Source of the DNA: Oscillospiraceae bacterium
GTDB taxonomy: Bacteria; Bacillota; Clostridia; Oscillospirales; Ruminococcaceae
Reading direction: 5' to 3'
Assembly (NCBI GenBank): GCA_021199355.1
Contig: JAJQIF010000009.1
Location: forward strand, 487,792-551,791
DNA: 64,000 nucleotides
A program made the position numbers and the translations under genes. The stretch's first letter is position 1; the number at the start of each line of letters is the position of its first letter. Below the pieces are notes generated by a model that had not been told where the DNA came from, ran no database searches, and worked only from the letters and a program-made list of their open reading frames with translations. This document shows positions 52,545 through 61,405 of the stretch, piece after piece.

Positions 52545-53476
52545 ATACAGTCTCTCATTTTCTCGAGGAGCTTCGAAAAGTATTCCGGAAGCCCGCTTGT
52601 AAATTCAAGATATTCCCCTGTGACAGGATGAATAAATCCTATCTTTCTTGCGTGAAGGCATTGTCCTTCACAGCCTTTATACGGTTTCCCATAAACATCA
52701 TCGCCCAAAATCGGATGCCCGATATAAGCGGAATGTACTCTTATCTGATGAGTTCTACCCGTTTCCAATCTGAAATTTACATAAGAACATGTTCCGAGCG
52801 TACGCTCATGCAGTTCCTCTAAAACGGCGTAGTGAGTTATTGCAGGTCTTGAATTCGATTCAGTCACGCACATACGCTTGCGATTGTTCTTATCGCGTCC
52901 GATAGGTGCATCAATCGTGCCTGTCGGCTCCTTAAATCTTCCACCAGTGCAGATAGCTTCATACTCTCTCGTAAAACTGTGCTCTTTAATCTGCTCAGCA
53001 AGCCCAAGATGTGCTTTGTCAGTCTTGGCGACGATCAGAAGACCGCTCGTGTTCTTGTCTATTCTGTGAACGATTCCCGGGCGGATAACGCCATTTATGC
53101 CGGAAAGCTCGCCTTTGCAGTGCCAAAGAAGCGCATTTACTAGCGTCCCCTGATAGTTCCCTGCGGCAGGGTGTACAACCATGCCCTTCGGCTTATTGAC
53201 AACCAACAGGTCCGCATCCTCGTAAACTATATCAAGCGGAATATCCTCCGGCTCAACCGATAGACCGACCGGTTCGGGAACAGTCAGCGCAACCTCATCA
53301 CCTGCATTCAGCTTAGTGCTCTTTGAAGCAACCTTGCCGTTCACAAGAACATTGCCGTCATCAATCAGCTTCGCCGCAAAGGAACGAGTTATATCAACAT
53401 CATCCTGTGAAGCAAGCCATATGTCAAGCCTTTCGCCTTCACAGTCGCTGTCAACGACTAAATCGTATCGTGTCAC
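52541..53476 (-). CDS. rluD: RluD-family pseudouridine synthase
   Basis: 311-aa enzyme with an N-terminal S4 domain (RLDIWLASQDDVDITRSFAAK) and the RluA/RluD catalytic domain: LLVVNKPKGMVVHPAAG, HRIDKNTSGLLIVAKTD with the catalytic Asp, and LETGRTHQIRVHSAYIGHPI. Equivalent to Bacillus ylyB, which also follows lspA; the exact rRNA position modified is not certain. Overlaps lspA by 4 nt. Confidence 0.93.
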   Translation of the reverse strand: MTRYDLVVDSDCEGERLDIWLASQDDVDITRSFAAKLIDDGNVLVNGKVASKSTKLNAGDEVALTVPEPVGLSVEPEDIPLDIVYEDADLLVVNKPKGMVVHPAAGNYQGTLVNALLWHCKGELSGINGVIRPGIVHRIDKNTSGLLIVAKTDKAHLGLAEQIKEHSFTREYEAICTGGRFKEPTGTIDAPIGRDKNNRKRMCVTESNSRPAITHYAVLEELHERTLGTCSYVNFRLETGRTHQIRVHSAYIGHPILGDDVYGKPYKGCEGQCLHARKIGFIHPVTGEYLEFTSGLPEYFSKLLEKMRDCI

Positions 53477-54051
53477 TTATCTTCACCCTGAGATAATTCT
53501 TCGTTTTCGTTGATCTCTGCAACCTCGTCAGCCTTTGCAAGCTTCTTCGCTTTGGATTCCTTTGATTCCTGCCAGATGTAAATCAGGCAGAGACCGATTC
53601 CCCCGACAACAACACACATATCCGCGAAGTTGAACACCGGGAAATCAATAAAATCCAAGGCGATATAGTCGACAACGCCTGAAAATTCGGAATCTATAAG
53701 CATTCTGAATCTGTCTATCAGGTTTCCGACACCGCCACCGATAACCAACGAAAGTGCAAGATATTCAAGAGTTCCTATTTTCTTGTGCTTGATAACCATA
53801 TAGATAAGTATGCCTATCAACACAATCGAAGTAAATGCAATCAGGAAGATTGTCTGACCACCGAGAATGCTCCAACCGGCACCGTCATTACGAATGTGGG
53901 TAATGCTGAATATATCGAAGTTTCCTATTGAGAAAGTCCAATATCTGTGGATAACCGATGTGCACAGTTCAAAATTCGTGGATACATAAAGCTTCAGAAG
54001 CTGGTCAAGCACAACGAGCAATCCTGCAAGGATTAACGAGAGAATCAGCAA
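53473..54051 (-). CDS. lspA: Lipoprotein signal peptidase (signal peptidase II)
   Basis: 192-aa aspartic protease with four helices that removes signal peptides from diacylated prolipoproteins. Catalytic Asp residues are in GGGVGNLIDRF and VFNFADMCVVVG; IRNDGAGWSIL is the conserved NxGAAF-like block (NDGAGWS here). It has an unusual charged C-terminal tail of about 30 residues (SKAKKLAKADEVAEINENEE), making it longer than the usual 150-165 aa. Start is TTG at 54051. The lipoprotein at 5964 is one likely substrate. Confidence 0.92.
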   Translation of the reverse strand: MLILSLILAGLLVVLDQLLKLYVSTNFELCTSVIHRYWTFSIGNFDIFSITHIRNDGAGWSILGGQTIFLIAFTSIVLIGILIYMVIKHKKIGTLEYLALSLVIGGGVGNLIDRFRMLIDSEFSGVVDYIALDFIDFPVFNFADMCVVVGGIGLCLIYIWQESKESKAKKLAKADEVAEINENEELSQGEDK

Positions 54052-54079
54052 ATAAACACATCCTTAACTACAATGACCG

Positions 54080-54099
54080 GCTGCCGCTATAACGGCAGC
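54080..54099 (-). terminator. Hairpin between ileS and lspA, weak terminator or attenuator
   Basis: GCTGCCG pairs with CGGCAGC over 7 bp with a 6-nt loop. The minus-strand continuation CGGTCATTGTAGTT lacks a T-run, so partial attenuation or RNA stabilisation is more likely than full termination. Confidence 0.45.
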
Positions 54100-54119
54100 A
54101 GCCGAACAAGTTATTTCAC

Positions 54120-56921
54120 TTACGCTTCTGCGGACATATTGGATACCGTCTCAGCACAACGCTTGCAGAGCGTGGGATGTTCATGTGAGCATCCGACTTC
54201 ATCGGAGTAAATCCAGCAACGTTCGCACTTCTCACCTTCCGCCTTCCTGACAGTAAAGCCAAGTCCGGTTGTCTCGCCGGTGAATTCGGGAGTGCCATCA
54301 CGCTCAATATCAACCTTAGAAACGATAAGAACAGTCGGAAGCAAATCCTTGACAGCCTCGAGTTTATCGTAGCTGTCACCTGCAGTGATAGTAACGCTCG
54401 CCTCAAGTGAAGAACCGATTACCTTCTCTGCTCTCTTAAGCTCGAGAGCCTTCTTTGCGTCAACTCTGAGATTATAGATATAATCCCACTTGTCGGTAAA
54501 GTCACTGTCGAAGGTGAGCCCCGACACCTTGGGCATATCGTTGAGGAATACGCTCTCTGGATTTTCGGATGAAGAGTGCTTCATGTAGGACCAGATTTCA
54601 TCGGCGGTGAACGAAAGAATCGGTGCCAAGAGACGTGCCAGAGCGGAGAGAATCAGATACATAGCAGTCTGAGCCGAACGTCTCGCCTTTGAATCCACAG
54701 CTTCGCAATAGAGCCTGTCCTTTATAATATCGAGGTAGAAGTTACTCATGTCAACAACGCAGAAGTTGTGAATGGAGTGAACTACAATGTGGAAATCAAA
54801 AGCATTGTATGCTTCGTCAACCTTGGTGATAAGATTGTCGAGCTTCATAATAGCCCACTTATCAATCTCCTCAAGGTCTTCAAGCGCTACTGCCTGAGTA
54901 TCAAAGTCAAAGCCACCCTGATTGGATATATTGCCCAAGATAAATCTTGCGGTATTTCTTATCTTCTTATAGGAATCGGAGAGCTGACCTAAGATCTCCT
55001 TCGAGATTCTTATATCAGCATGATAATCGCTCGAAGCCGCCCAAAGTCTCAGGATGTCAGCACCGTTCTTGTCATAAATCTCGTGAGGCTCAATACCGTT
55101 GCCGAGAGACTTGTGCATCGCCTTGCCTTCTCCATCAACAACCCAACCGTGCGTGCAGACAGCCTTATAAGGAGCCTTGCCGTTTACTACAACGGAGGTA
55201 AGAAGCGAAGACTGGAACCATCCTCTGTACTGGTCTGCGCCCTCGAGATAGAGGTCTGCAGGAGAAGAAAGTCCTTCTCTCTGGTCGAGAACAGCTGTAT
55301 GAGTTACACCCGAGTCGAACCAGACATCCATGATGTCGGTTTCCTTGGTGAACTCGCCACATCCACACTCGCACTTGACGCTTGCTGGAATAAATTCGCT
55401 TGCTTCGTGCTTATACCAACCGTCAGAGCCTTCACGTCTGAACAAATCAGAAATAGCCTTTATGGTTTCGTCGTTTATAATCGGCTTACCGCAATCCTTG
55501 CAGTATACAATCGGAATAGGAACGCCCCATGTACGTTGGCGGGAAATGCACCAGTCGGAACGGTCCATTACCATCCCCTTGATTCTGTCCTCGCCCCATG
55601 CGGGAATCCACTGAACATCCTCGATAGCCTTAACGGTCTCTTTCTTGTAATCCTCGACTGAGCAGAACCACTGCTCGGTGGCTCTGAACAAGATAGGAGA
55701 TTTGCATCTCCAGCAGTGAGGATACTGGTGCACAATCTTGCTCGATGCAAACATTGCACCGGTTTCGATAAGGTGTTTGGAAATTGCCTTGTTAGCTTCG
55801 TCCGTAGTGAGTCCTGCGAACTGTCCTGCTTCCTCGGTGAGAACGCCCTTGCCGTCAACAGCAACGATTATTCCGACCTCATCATACTTCTTCGCAATCT
55901 CAAAGTCGTCAACACCATAGCCTGGAGCGGTATGAACGCAACCCGTACCACTGTCAAGTGTTACATGGTCGCCGACAATAACGAGGGAAAGTCTGTCCAT
56001 AAACGGATGCTGAGCAGTGCAATATTCGAGCTCCTTACCTGTGAACGAGCCGATTGTCGTGTATTCGGTAATTCCTGCGGCGGCAAGAGTAGGCTCGATA
56101 AGCTCACGAGCCATTACATAATTCTCGCCGTTTGCCTGAACAATAGTGTACTCATACTCGGGACCCAAGCATATTGCCAGGTTACCAGGCAATGTCCAAG
56201 TAGTGGTGGTCCAGATTACGAAATAGGTGTTATCAAGGCTCAGACCAAGAGACGTGAAGAGCCCCTTGTCATCGACAACCTTGAACTTGACATAGATGGA
56301 AAGACACGGGTCATCCTGATACTCGATTTCAGCCTCTGCAAGAGCAGTCTGGCACTCGGGACACCAATAAACCGGCTTTAAGCCCTTGTAGATATAGCCC
56401 TTCTTAGCCATCTCGCCGAAGACCTCGACCTGTCTCGCCTCAAACTCAGGCTTCAATGTAAGATACGGGTCGTCAAAATCGCCGAGAACGCCGAGTCTCT
56501 TGAACTGAGTTCTCTGAGTATCGACATAGGTCATTGCAAACTCACGGCAATGCTTTCTGAGCTCAAGCGGAGGGATTGCACCGTTTTCAACGCCAATCTT
56601 CTTCATCGCCTTAAGCTCAATCGGGAGACCGTGGGTATCCCAACCGGGAACATAATTGGCACAATAACCGCTCATATTCTTCTGCTTGACGATTATATCC
56701 TTGAGAACCTTATTAAGAGCGGTTCCCAGATGGATATCACCATTTGCATAGGGCGGTCCATCGTGAAGAATGTACGAGGGACGCCCCTCATTCTTTTTGA
56801 GTATCTTCTTGTATAAGCCTTCTTTGTCCCAATTTTCGACCATCGGCGGCTCTTTTGTCGCCAGATTACCCCTCATGGGATAGTCGGTCTCCGGGAGATT
56901 CAAGGTCTTGTTATAGTCCAT
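54120..56921 (-). CDS. ileS: Isoleucyl-tRNA synthetase
   Basis: 933-aa class I synthetase. HIGH-type motif in PPYANGDIHLGTALN near residue 60, a CP1 editing domain (WTTTTWTLPGNLAICLGPEY, GVDDFEIAKKYDE), the KMSKS loop present as GKAMHKSLGNG near 602, and a C-terminal zinc finger (CERCWIYSDEVGC, LCKRCAETV). It follows divIVA by 24 nt, as in Bacillus, and there is no room for a T-box leader. Confidence 0.97.
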   Translation of the reverse strand: MDYNKTLNLPETDYPMRGNLATKEPPMVENWDKEGLYKKILKKNEGRPSYILHDGPPYANGDIHLGTALNKVLKDIIVKQKNMSGYCANYVPGWDTHGLPIELKAMKKIGVENGAIPPLELRKHCREFAMTYVDTQRTQFKRLGVLGDFDDPYLTLKPEFEARQVEVFGEMAKKGYIYKGLKPVYWCPECQTALAEAEIEYQDDPCLSIYVKFKVVDDKGLFTSLGLSLDNTYFVIWTTTTWTLPGNLAICLGPEYEYTIVQANGENYVMARELIEPTLAAAGITEYTTIGSFTGKELEYCTAQHPFMDRLSLVIVGDHVTLDSGTGCVHTAPGYGVDDFEIAKKYDEVGIIVAVDGKGVLTEEAGQFAGLTTDEANKAISKHLIETGAMFASSKIVHQYPHCWRCKSPILFRATEQWFCSVEDYKKETVKAIEDVQWIPAWGEDRIKGMVMDRSDWCISRQRTWGVPIPIVYCKDCGKPIINDETIKAISDLFRREGSDGWYKHEASEFIPASVKCECGCGEFTKETDIMDVWFDSGVTHTAVLDQREGLSSPADLYLEGADQYRGWFQSSLLTSVVVNGKAPYKAVCTHGWVVDGEGKAMHKSLGNGIEPHEIYDKNGADILRLWAASSDYHADIRISKEILGQLSDSYKKIRNTARFILGNISNQGGFDFDTQAVALEDLEEIDKWAIMKLDNLITKVDEAYNAFDFHIVVHSIHNFCVVDMSNFYLDIIKDRLYCEAVDSKARRSAQTAMYLILSALARLLAPILSFTADEIWSYMKHSSSENPESVFLNDMPKVSGLTFDSDFTDKWDYIYNLRVDAKKALELKRAEKVIGSSLEASVTITAGDSYDKLEAVKDLLPTVLIVSKVDIERDGTPEFTGETTGLGFTVRKAEGEKCERCWIYSDEVGCSHEHPTLCKRCAETVSNMSAEA

Positions 56922-56945
56922 ATCCTTTTTACCCCTTAGTAATGA

Positions 56946-57782
56946 TTATTTCTTATTAGGTGAATTATGACCGAATTTCAATTCTTCGGACGAAAACTCC
57001 TGCTTTTTGTACATGGATTCATCAAATCCGAATGCCCTGCGCTTATCGGTTGCCGACTTGGTCTGTTGAGTTGGCTTTTCGGCAGTGCTAGCTGTAGCAT
57101 TAACTGTGGCATTAGCCGTAACTTTAGTCGTAGCTTCTGGAGCGGCAGATGCAGCTTCAGTAGGCTTCTCAACGGACTGTGCAGGAGCTTGAGCGGCAGG
57201 CTTTATCTGACCGGACACAATCTTAGATATTTCCTCGTCGGAAAGTTCAGGAAGATTAGAAACAACCCTGATTTGCTCGTTGAGAACAAGAAGAACCTTC
57301 TTCTTGAAGTCGGAAATCTCGACCTTCATTTTATTCAGCTTGTCCGTCTGCATCTCGGTCTGGGTCTTCGAAGCGGCTACGACAGCATTCATCTTGTCGT
57401 TTTCTTCCTTGATTGCAACAGCAATCTTTTCAACCTCCGAGCGCTTTAAGGCTTCGCAGTCATTGGAAATATCGGCAAGAAGAGCATCTCTCTGTGCCTG
57501 AGCATCGGCTATTATCTTATCGGCTTCTGCACGGGCATCGGCTATAATCTTATTTCCTTGCTTCTGAGAAACCAAGATAGCATCTCTGATGGCATCCTCA
57601 TCATTTCTGTATTCGTTAATTCGCTCGACAAGCTTGATGATCTTTGCCTCGCTCTCTTCCTTTTCCTTAGTCGCGTTTGAAAGAGCTATGGCAACATCCT
57701 TAAGATACTCGTCGACTTCTTCTGGCTTATAGCCGAAGGTTGCTTTTTCGAACTTCTTTGTGGCAATGTCTTTGGCGTTCAT
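56946..57782 (-). CDS. divIVA: DivIVA-domain protein
   Basis: About 278-aa coiled-coil protein. The N-terminal membrane-curvature-binding DivIVA domain (KKFEKATFGYKPEEVDEYLKD) is followed by a coiled coil (about 35-190), an Ala/Thr/Pro-rich linker and a charged tail. DivIVA marks division sites and poles. The ORF-track start at 57851 lies in ylmH; ATG at 57782 with AAGGAGGAC is right. The order sepF-ylmH-divIVA-ileS matches Bacillus minus ylmG. Confidence 0.9.
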   Translation of the reverse strand: MNAKDIATKKFEKATFGYKPEEVDEYLKDVAIALSNATKEKEESEAKIIKLVERINEYRNDEDAIRDAILVSQKQGNKIIADARAEADKIIADAQAQRDALLADISNDCEALKRSEVEKIAVAIKEENDKMNAVVAASKTQTEMQTDKLNKMKVEISDFKKKVLLVLNEQIRVVSNLPELSDEEISKIVSGQIKPAAQAPAQSVEKPTEAASAAPEATTKVTANATVNATASTAEKPTQQTKSATDKRRAFGFDESMYKKQEFSSEELKFGHNSPNKK

Positions 57783-57792
57783 ATTGTCCTCC

Positions 57793-58578
57793 TTATTTGA
57801 ACTTATATATTGTAATGAAAATTCTGTCTTTCTTAGACATACCGCCGACACGATTCAGGACAAACTTCCCATTCCCGCGCAGTGAGAACACATCACCCTC
57901 GTCGACCTTTTCACTAGGGTCGAAAATCATAAGGTGGTTCAGCAGCACTCCTTCGGAACGAATAAGTGCCTGCGTTTTCTCACGCGAAAGTCCGATCGCA
58001 TCGGACAGAACGGCATCAATTCTCAGAGACTTGACTGTCGCGTTTATGGCTTCGAATTTCTTTTCCGGAATATCCGCTTCGGAAAAATCATGACTTACCG
58101 TCACACCGACTCCGCCGATTTTGGAGACTTCTTCAACAATCGGAAGAACAGAGTTCATAACGAACACCACGGTGCGCTTTTCACCCACCAGAATATCGCC
58201 GAGCATCTCGCGCTTGATATTCAAAGACATAAGTGTCCCGAGAAAATCGCGATGAGTAAGCGAGCCGATATCTCTTCCGCTGAAAACGACAGGAGAAAAA
58301 GGCACAGTACGCCCATATCCGGAGAAGACAATTACTCGTCTTTCTGCCGCATCATACCCACCAAGGAACTCATAGTCTGGCAAATCCCCGCTATCGTGGG
58401 CATATTGTTCGAGCGACAGACTACAAAGAGCAAGCTGCCTTTCGTCCAAAAAGCAACCTGACCTTGAAAGTCCCGACGCAAAGCTCGCACGACCGAGATC
58501 GATAATATGCCGTATCAGAACCCTCTCATCGTCATTTACCGACGACAAAAGTCTTTGCCTGTGGCAGTCATTCTCCAT
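57793..58578 (-). CDS. ylmH: YlmH family S4-domain RNA-binding protein
   Basis: 261-aa protein with N-terminal YlmH domains (FLDERQLALCSL, YAHDSGDLPDYEFLGGYDAAE, LSLNIKR-like LMSLNIKREMLGDI) and a C-terminal S4 domain (IGLSREKTQALIRSEGVLLN). Reported in Bacillus to act in ribosome rescue; its gene lies between sepF and divIVA. 2 nt after sepF. Confidence 0.92.
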   Translation of the reverse strand: MENDCHRQRLLSSVNDDERVLIRHIIDLGRASFASGLSRSGCFLDERQLALCSLSLEQYAHDSGDLPDYEFLGGYDAAERRVIVFSGYGRTVPFSPVVFSGRDIGSLTHRDFLGTLMSLNIKREMLGDILVGEKRTVVFVMNSVLPIVEEVSKIGGVGVTVSHDFSEADIPEKKFEAINATVKSLRIDAVLSDAIGLSREKTQALIRSEGVLLNHLMIFDPSEKVDEGDVFSLRGNGKFVLNRVGGMSKKDRIFITIYKFK

Positions 58579-58580
58579 TA

Positions 58581-59006
58581 TCAGAAGCTGTAACCGTTAT
58601 TCTCAAGCTCGCTCATCAAGTCAACGCCACTGAAACCGACATTCTTCGGCATGATGACGAATGTCTTTGAAGCGGTCATTTTGATAGAAGCGCCATTTGC
58701 ATATGCAACTCCCGAAAGAAAGTCCATAATGCGCTTTGCATCCTCTGCCTTGACCTGCTCAAGGTTAAGAAGAACCGTCTTCTGATGGTTCAGGTCGTCG
58801 CCGATGGACTTAACCTCAGAAAAGTCGGTAGGACGAGAGAGAACAATCTGCACGGTTGCAGTTGTATTGATCTTAACCTCTCTGTTTCTTCTTTCCTGAG
58901 CGACATCGACTGTTTCAACTTCGTTTTCTTCATCGACAAGAGGCTCGTAATCCTCGCCTTCCTCTTCCCCGATTAAGAAGTTCTTGATAGAATCTAACAC
59001 ACTCAT
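58581..59006 (-). CDS. sepF: Cell division protein SepF
   Basis: About 141-aa FtsZ-anchoring protein. An N-terminal membrane-targeting helix (MSVLDSIKNFLIG), an acidic linker and the SepF core (DLNHQKTVLLNLEQVKAEDAKRIMDFLSG) are present. ATG at 59006 with GGAGG 6 nt upstream is preferred over 59021. First gene after a strong sigma-A promoter; the operon appears to continue through ileS and lspA to the transketolase genes. Confidence 0.94.
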   Translation of the reverse strand: MSVLDSIKNFLIGEEEGEDYEPLVDEENEVETVDVAQERRNREVKINTTATVQIVLSRPTDFSEVKSIGDDLNHQKTVLLNLEQVKAEDAKRIMDFLSGVAYANGASIKMTASKTFVIMPKNVGFSGVDLMSELENNGYSF

Positions 59007-59064
59007 AATGTACCTCCGCATTTATTTATATAGCGATAAAAAACAAATATATCTATACCCCTCT

Positions 59065-59093
59065 ATTATCATATATTTCGGCGCAAATGTCAA
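59065..59093 (-). promoter_or_regulatory. Sigma-A promoter for the sepF-divIVA-ileS operon
   Basis: On the minus strand: TTGACA (59093-59088), 17 nt, GATAAT (59070-59065), one mismatch from full consensus. The start is about 60 nt upstream of the sepF ATG. Confidence 0.88.
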
Positions 59094-59147
59094 GACAAAA
59101 TATGAAAAAATGATACGTTCGGACTGTCAATAGTTACCTTCAGTCTC

Positions 59148-60443
59148 CTATACAGTATCTTCCGACTCCGAATCCTCACTTTCAGATACTTCCTCTTCCG
59201 AATCCTCCTCGGATGATTCGGATGTGCTCTGTCCCTCTGTCGTAGAAACCGGGTCAAGAAGAACGCTATCGTACAGAGTCAGATAACCGTCCTCCGTAGT
59301 GACTGCAGACAAAACGTAATCGTCGCCCTCATAGATTACATCTATAAGTCTGAACTCAGTCTGTCCACCGCTCACGACATACACACCCTTCTGACCGTTC
59401 TGGAATCTGATGGCGCTTCTCGAAACCTTGATGCCCGAATATGTGCCGAAGAGTATTTCAACATCTACCACCCTCGAAGCGGCAACGGTTTCGTCCATCT
59501 GATCGCAGGACAGAACAATTATTGCTTCATTGCCGTTTCCCGTGGCGGTTATTGACTCAACCGTTACGTCGTAAGTTTTTCCGACAGAGGTAAATGTCAG
59601 CTCGAAACTCTCGTTGACAAAATATCTGTCGTCGGTATAAATCACTCCGACCATGCTCCATTTATAATCAGAGAAAAGCTTTCCGATAACGTTTGAGCTT
59701 ATTGTCGTATCTTTCTGAGGAGAAGCAATTATACTTTTGATATCATCAACAGTCAGGTCAGATATTCCGTCTGTTGTCAGATCCGACTCGTAACCGTCCA
59801 CAACCGATGTAAAATATCCGGAGGATGAGGCGGTGACGGTCGCTACTGCGTTCACAAGCGAAACCTCCAAAGAATTCAGTCTTTCTGTCAGAACGCTTAT
59901 TCTGTCGGTATAGTCCTCTTCAACATTGGATGAGACATTAAGAATGCACATCAATTTCAGGAGATCAACCCTTTCGGAATTCAGGTCTTCGAAATTCTGA
60001 GTTTTTATATCGGCGATTATTTCCTTATACTGCTCGGAAATCTGTGTTGATATAAACTCAGGCTGGACATAATCGGTTGTGCCATTGTCCTGCGCTTTTT
60101 CAAGCGCTTCTATCTCTTCTTCAAGCTTTTCAATCTCGTGCCTGTTGTATATCTGCGTGTAAGAATTATATATCTTGGCTATAGAAGAGCCATTTGAGAC
60201 ACGGCTTCCGTCACCGATATCGTATGTAAGCACGCCATCTCCGAGATAGCTCGTGTATACCAAGGATTCATCGCGTACTATGACGCCTGTGAAGCTGAGT
60301 GTTTTACTGGTTGTGAAGAGCGTTGCATCCTCAGTGTCGGAATCTGCGGACATGGTGAGATATATCTGCGACAAAACTATCGCAAATATACAACCGAAGA
60401 TTACAACATATATCAAGAAGTCTCTAAGTCTTCTGAATCTCAC
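59148..60443 (-). CDS. HlyD-like membrane-anchored protein near sepF, function unknown
   Basis: 431-aa protein with an N-terminal helix (FLIYVVIFGCIFAIVLSQIYL), a barrel-sandwich/lipoyl-like start (YTSYLGDGVLTYDIGDGSRVSNGSSI), a coiled coil (about 95-200), and a beta-rich C-terminal part with GTYSGIKVSRSAIRFQNGQKGVYVV, typical of HlyD-type adaptor folds. The last 35 residues are almost only Ser, Glu and Asp. Genes of this kind are found next to sepF in clostridia; the partner and function are unknown, and no ABC transporter gene is present. Start is GTG at 60443, 14 nt after miaA. Confidence 0.75.
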   Translation of the reverse strand: MRFRRLRDFLIYVVIFGCIFAIVLSQIYLTMSADSDTEDATLFTTSKTLSFTGVIVRDESLVYTSYLGDGVLTYDIGDGSRVSNGSSIAKIYNSYTQIYNRHEIEKLEEEIEALEKAQDNGTTDYVQPEFISTQISEQYKEIIADIKTQNFEDLNSERVDLLKLMCILNVSSNVEEDYTDRISVLTERLNSLEVSLVNAVATVTASSSGYFTSVVDGYESDLTTDGISDLTVDDIKSIIASPQKDTTISSNVIGKLFSDYKWSMVGVIYTDDRYFVNESFELTFTSVGKTYDVTVESITATGNGNEAIIVLSCDQMDETVAASRVVDVEILFGTYSGIKVSRSAIRFQNGQKGVYVVSGGQTEFRLIDVIYEGDDYVLSAVTTEDGYLTLYDSVLLDPVSTTEGQSTSESSEEDSEEEVSESEDSESEDTV

Positions 60444-60457
60444 TTGTTATCTGCCTT

Positions 60458-61402
60458 TCAGTATTTCTCGACGATACCGTTTCTTCTGATTATTTCCGAT
60501 GCAATTTCAAATTCACTCTCATCATTCGAAAGCAAATCTCTGTAAATCCAGTTTATTCTTTCGTCACGCCGGAACCATGTGAGCTGTCTCTTGGCGTATC
60601 TTCTCGAGTCCTGCTTGACATTTTCCACGCATTCTCCAAGCGATTTCTCACCTGCAAAATACGGTTTAAATTCTTTATATCCGATAGCCTGTCCGGCTGT
60701 TGCTACGTTCTCCATAGACAAAACCATTTTTGCCTCGTCCAAGAGCCCCATTTCAAGCATCCTGTCGACCCTGAGATTGACTCTTTCGTACAATAACTCT
60801 CTGTCCGAATAATTGAGTCCTATCATAATAGGGTCATACGGGCTTTCTTTTTGGGAAAGTTTATTTGCCTCAGTCATCGTAACGCCGGAGATTTTGTAAA
60901 CTTCAATGGCTCTTATTATTCTCGTGAGGTTATTCGGATGAAGCCTGTTTGCAGACTCAAGGTCAAATTCTCTCAGAATATCCAAAAGATATTCCCCGCC
61001 TTTTTCTTCTGCAAGCCTGGAAAGCTCTTCTCTCAGCTCTGTTGATGAGCAGGTTTCGTCAAAGCTTATGCCGTTTATCAGAGAAGATATATAAAGTCCG
61101 GTGCCGCCGCATACTATAGGCACCTTTCCCCTGTCTGCTATGTCACTAATGCACTCACCGGCAAGCCTCACATAATCAGCAACAGAAAACTCTTCCGAAA
61201 GGCTGAGGAAATCAATCATATGATGCCTGATTCCACGCATCTCTTCCGGCGTTGGCTTTGCGGTTGCAATGCTTATATCCTTGTAAATCTGCATGGAATC
61301 GGCAGAGACAACCTCTCCATCAAAACGCTCGGCGAGCGACACCGAAAGCTCCGTTTTTCCGGAAGCCGTAGGACCGCATATAACAATCAGCTTCTGCTTC
61401 AT
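60458..61402 (-). CDS. miaA: tRNA dimethylallyltransferase MiaA
   Basis: 314-aa enzyme that adds a dimethylallyl group to A37 of tRNAs reading UNN codons. P-loop VICGPTASGKTELSVSLAE near residue 8, SADSMQIYKDISIATAKPT and CGGTGLYISSLI are conserved blocks. It uses DMAPP from the MEP pathway (dxs, above). Located 3 nt after mutL, a common linkage; hfq is not adjacent. Confidence 0.96.
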   Translation of the reverse strand: MKQKLIVICGPTASGKTELSVSLAERFDGEVVSADSMQIYKDISIATAKPTPEEMRGIRHHMIDFLSLSEEFSVADYVRLAGECISDIADRGKVPIVCGGTGLYISSLINGISFDETCSSTELREELSRLAEEKGGEYLLDILREFDLESANRLHPNNLTRIIRAIEVYKISGVTMTEANKLSQKESPYDPIMIGLNYSDRELLYERVNLRVDRMLEMGLLDEAKMVLSMENVATAGQAIGYKEFKPYFAGEKSLGECVENVKQDSRRYAKRQLTWFRRDERINWIYRDLLSNDESEFEIASEIIRRNGIVEKY

Positions 61403-61405
61403 CTG

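Noticed and set aside
55716-56381. 221-aa plus-strand ORF inside ileS
   Set aside because: Shadow of the ileS coding strand; ileS motifs are intact across it.
56922-56945. Possible T-box riboswitch before ileS
   Set aside because: Only 24 nt separate divIVA and ileS, with no stem-loop or T-box sequence.
59121-59147. Terminator after the hlyD-like gene
   Set aside because: Only a 5-bp GACTG/CAGTC stem with a 14-nt loop; the T-run is too far away to support the call.
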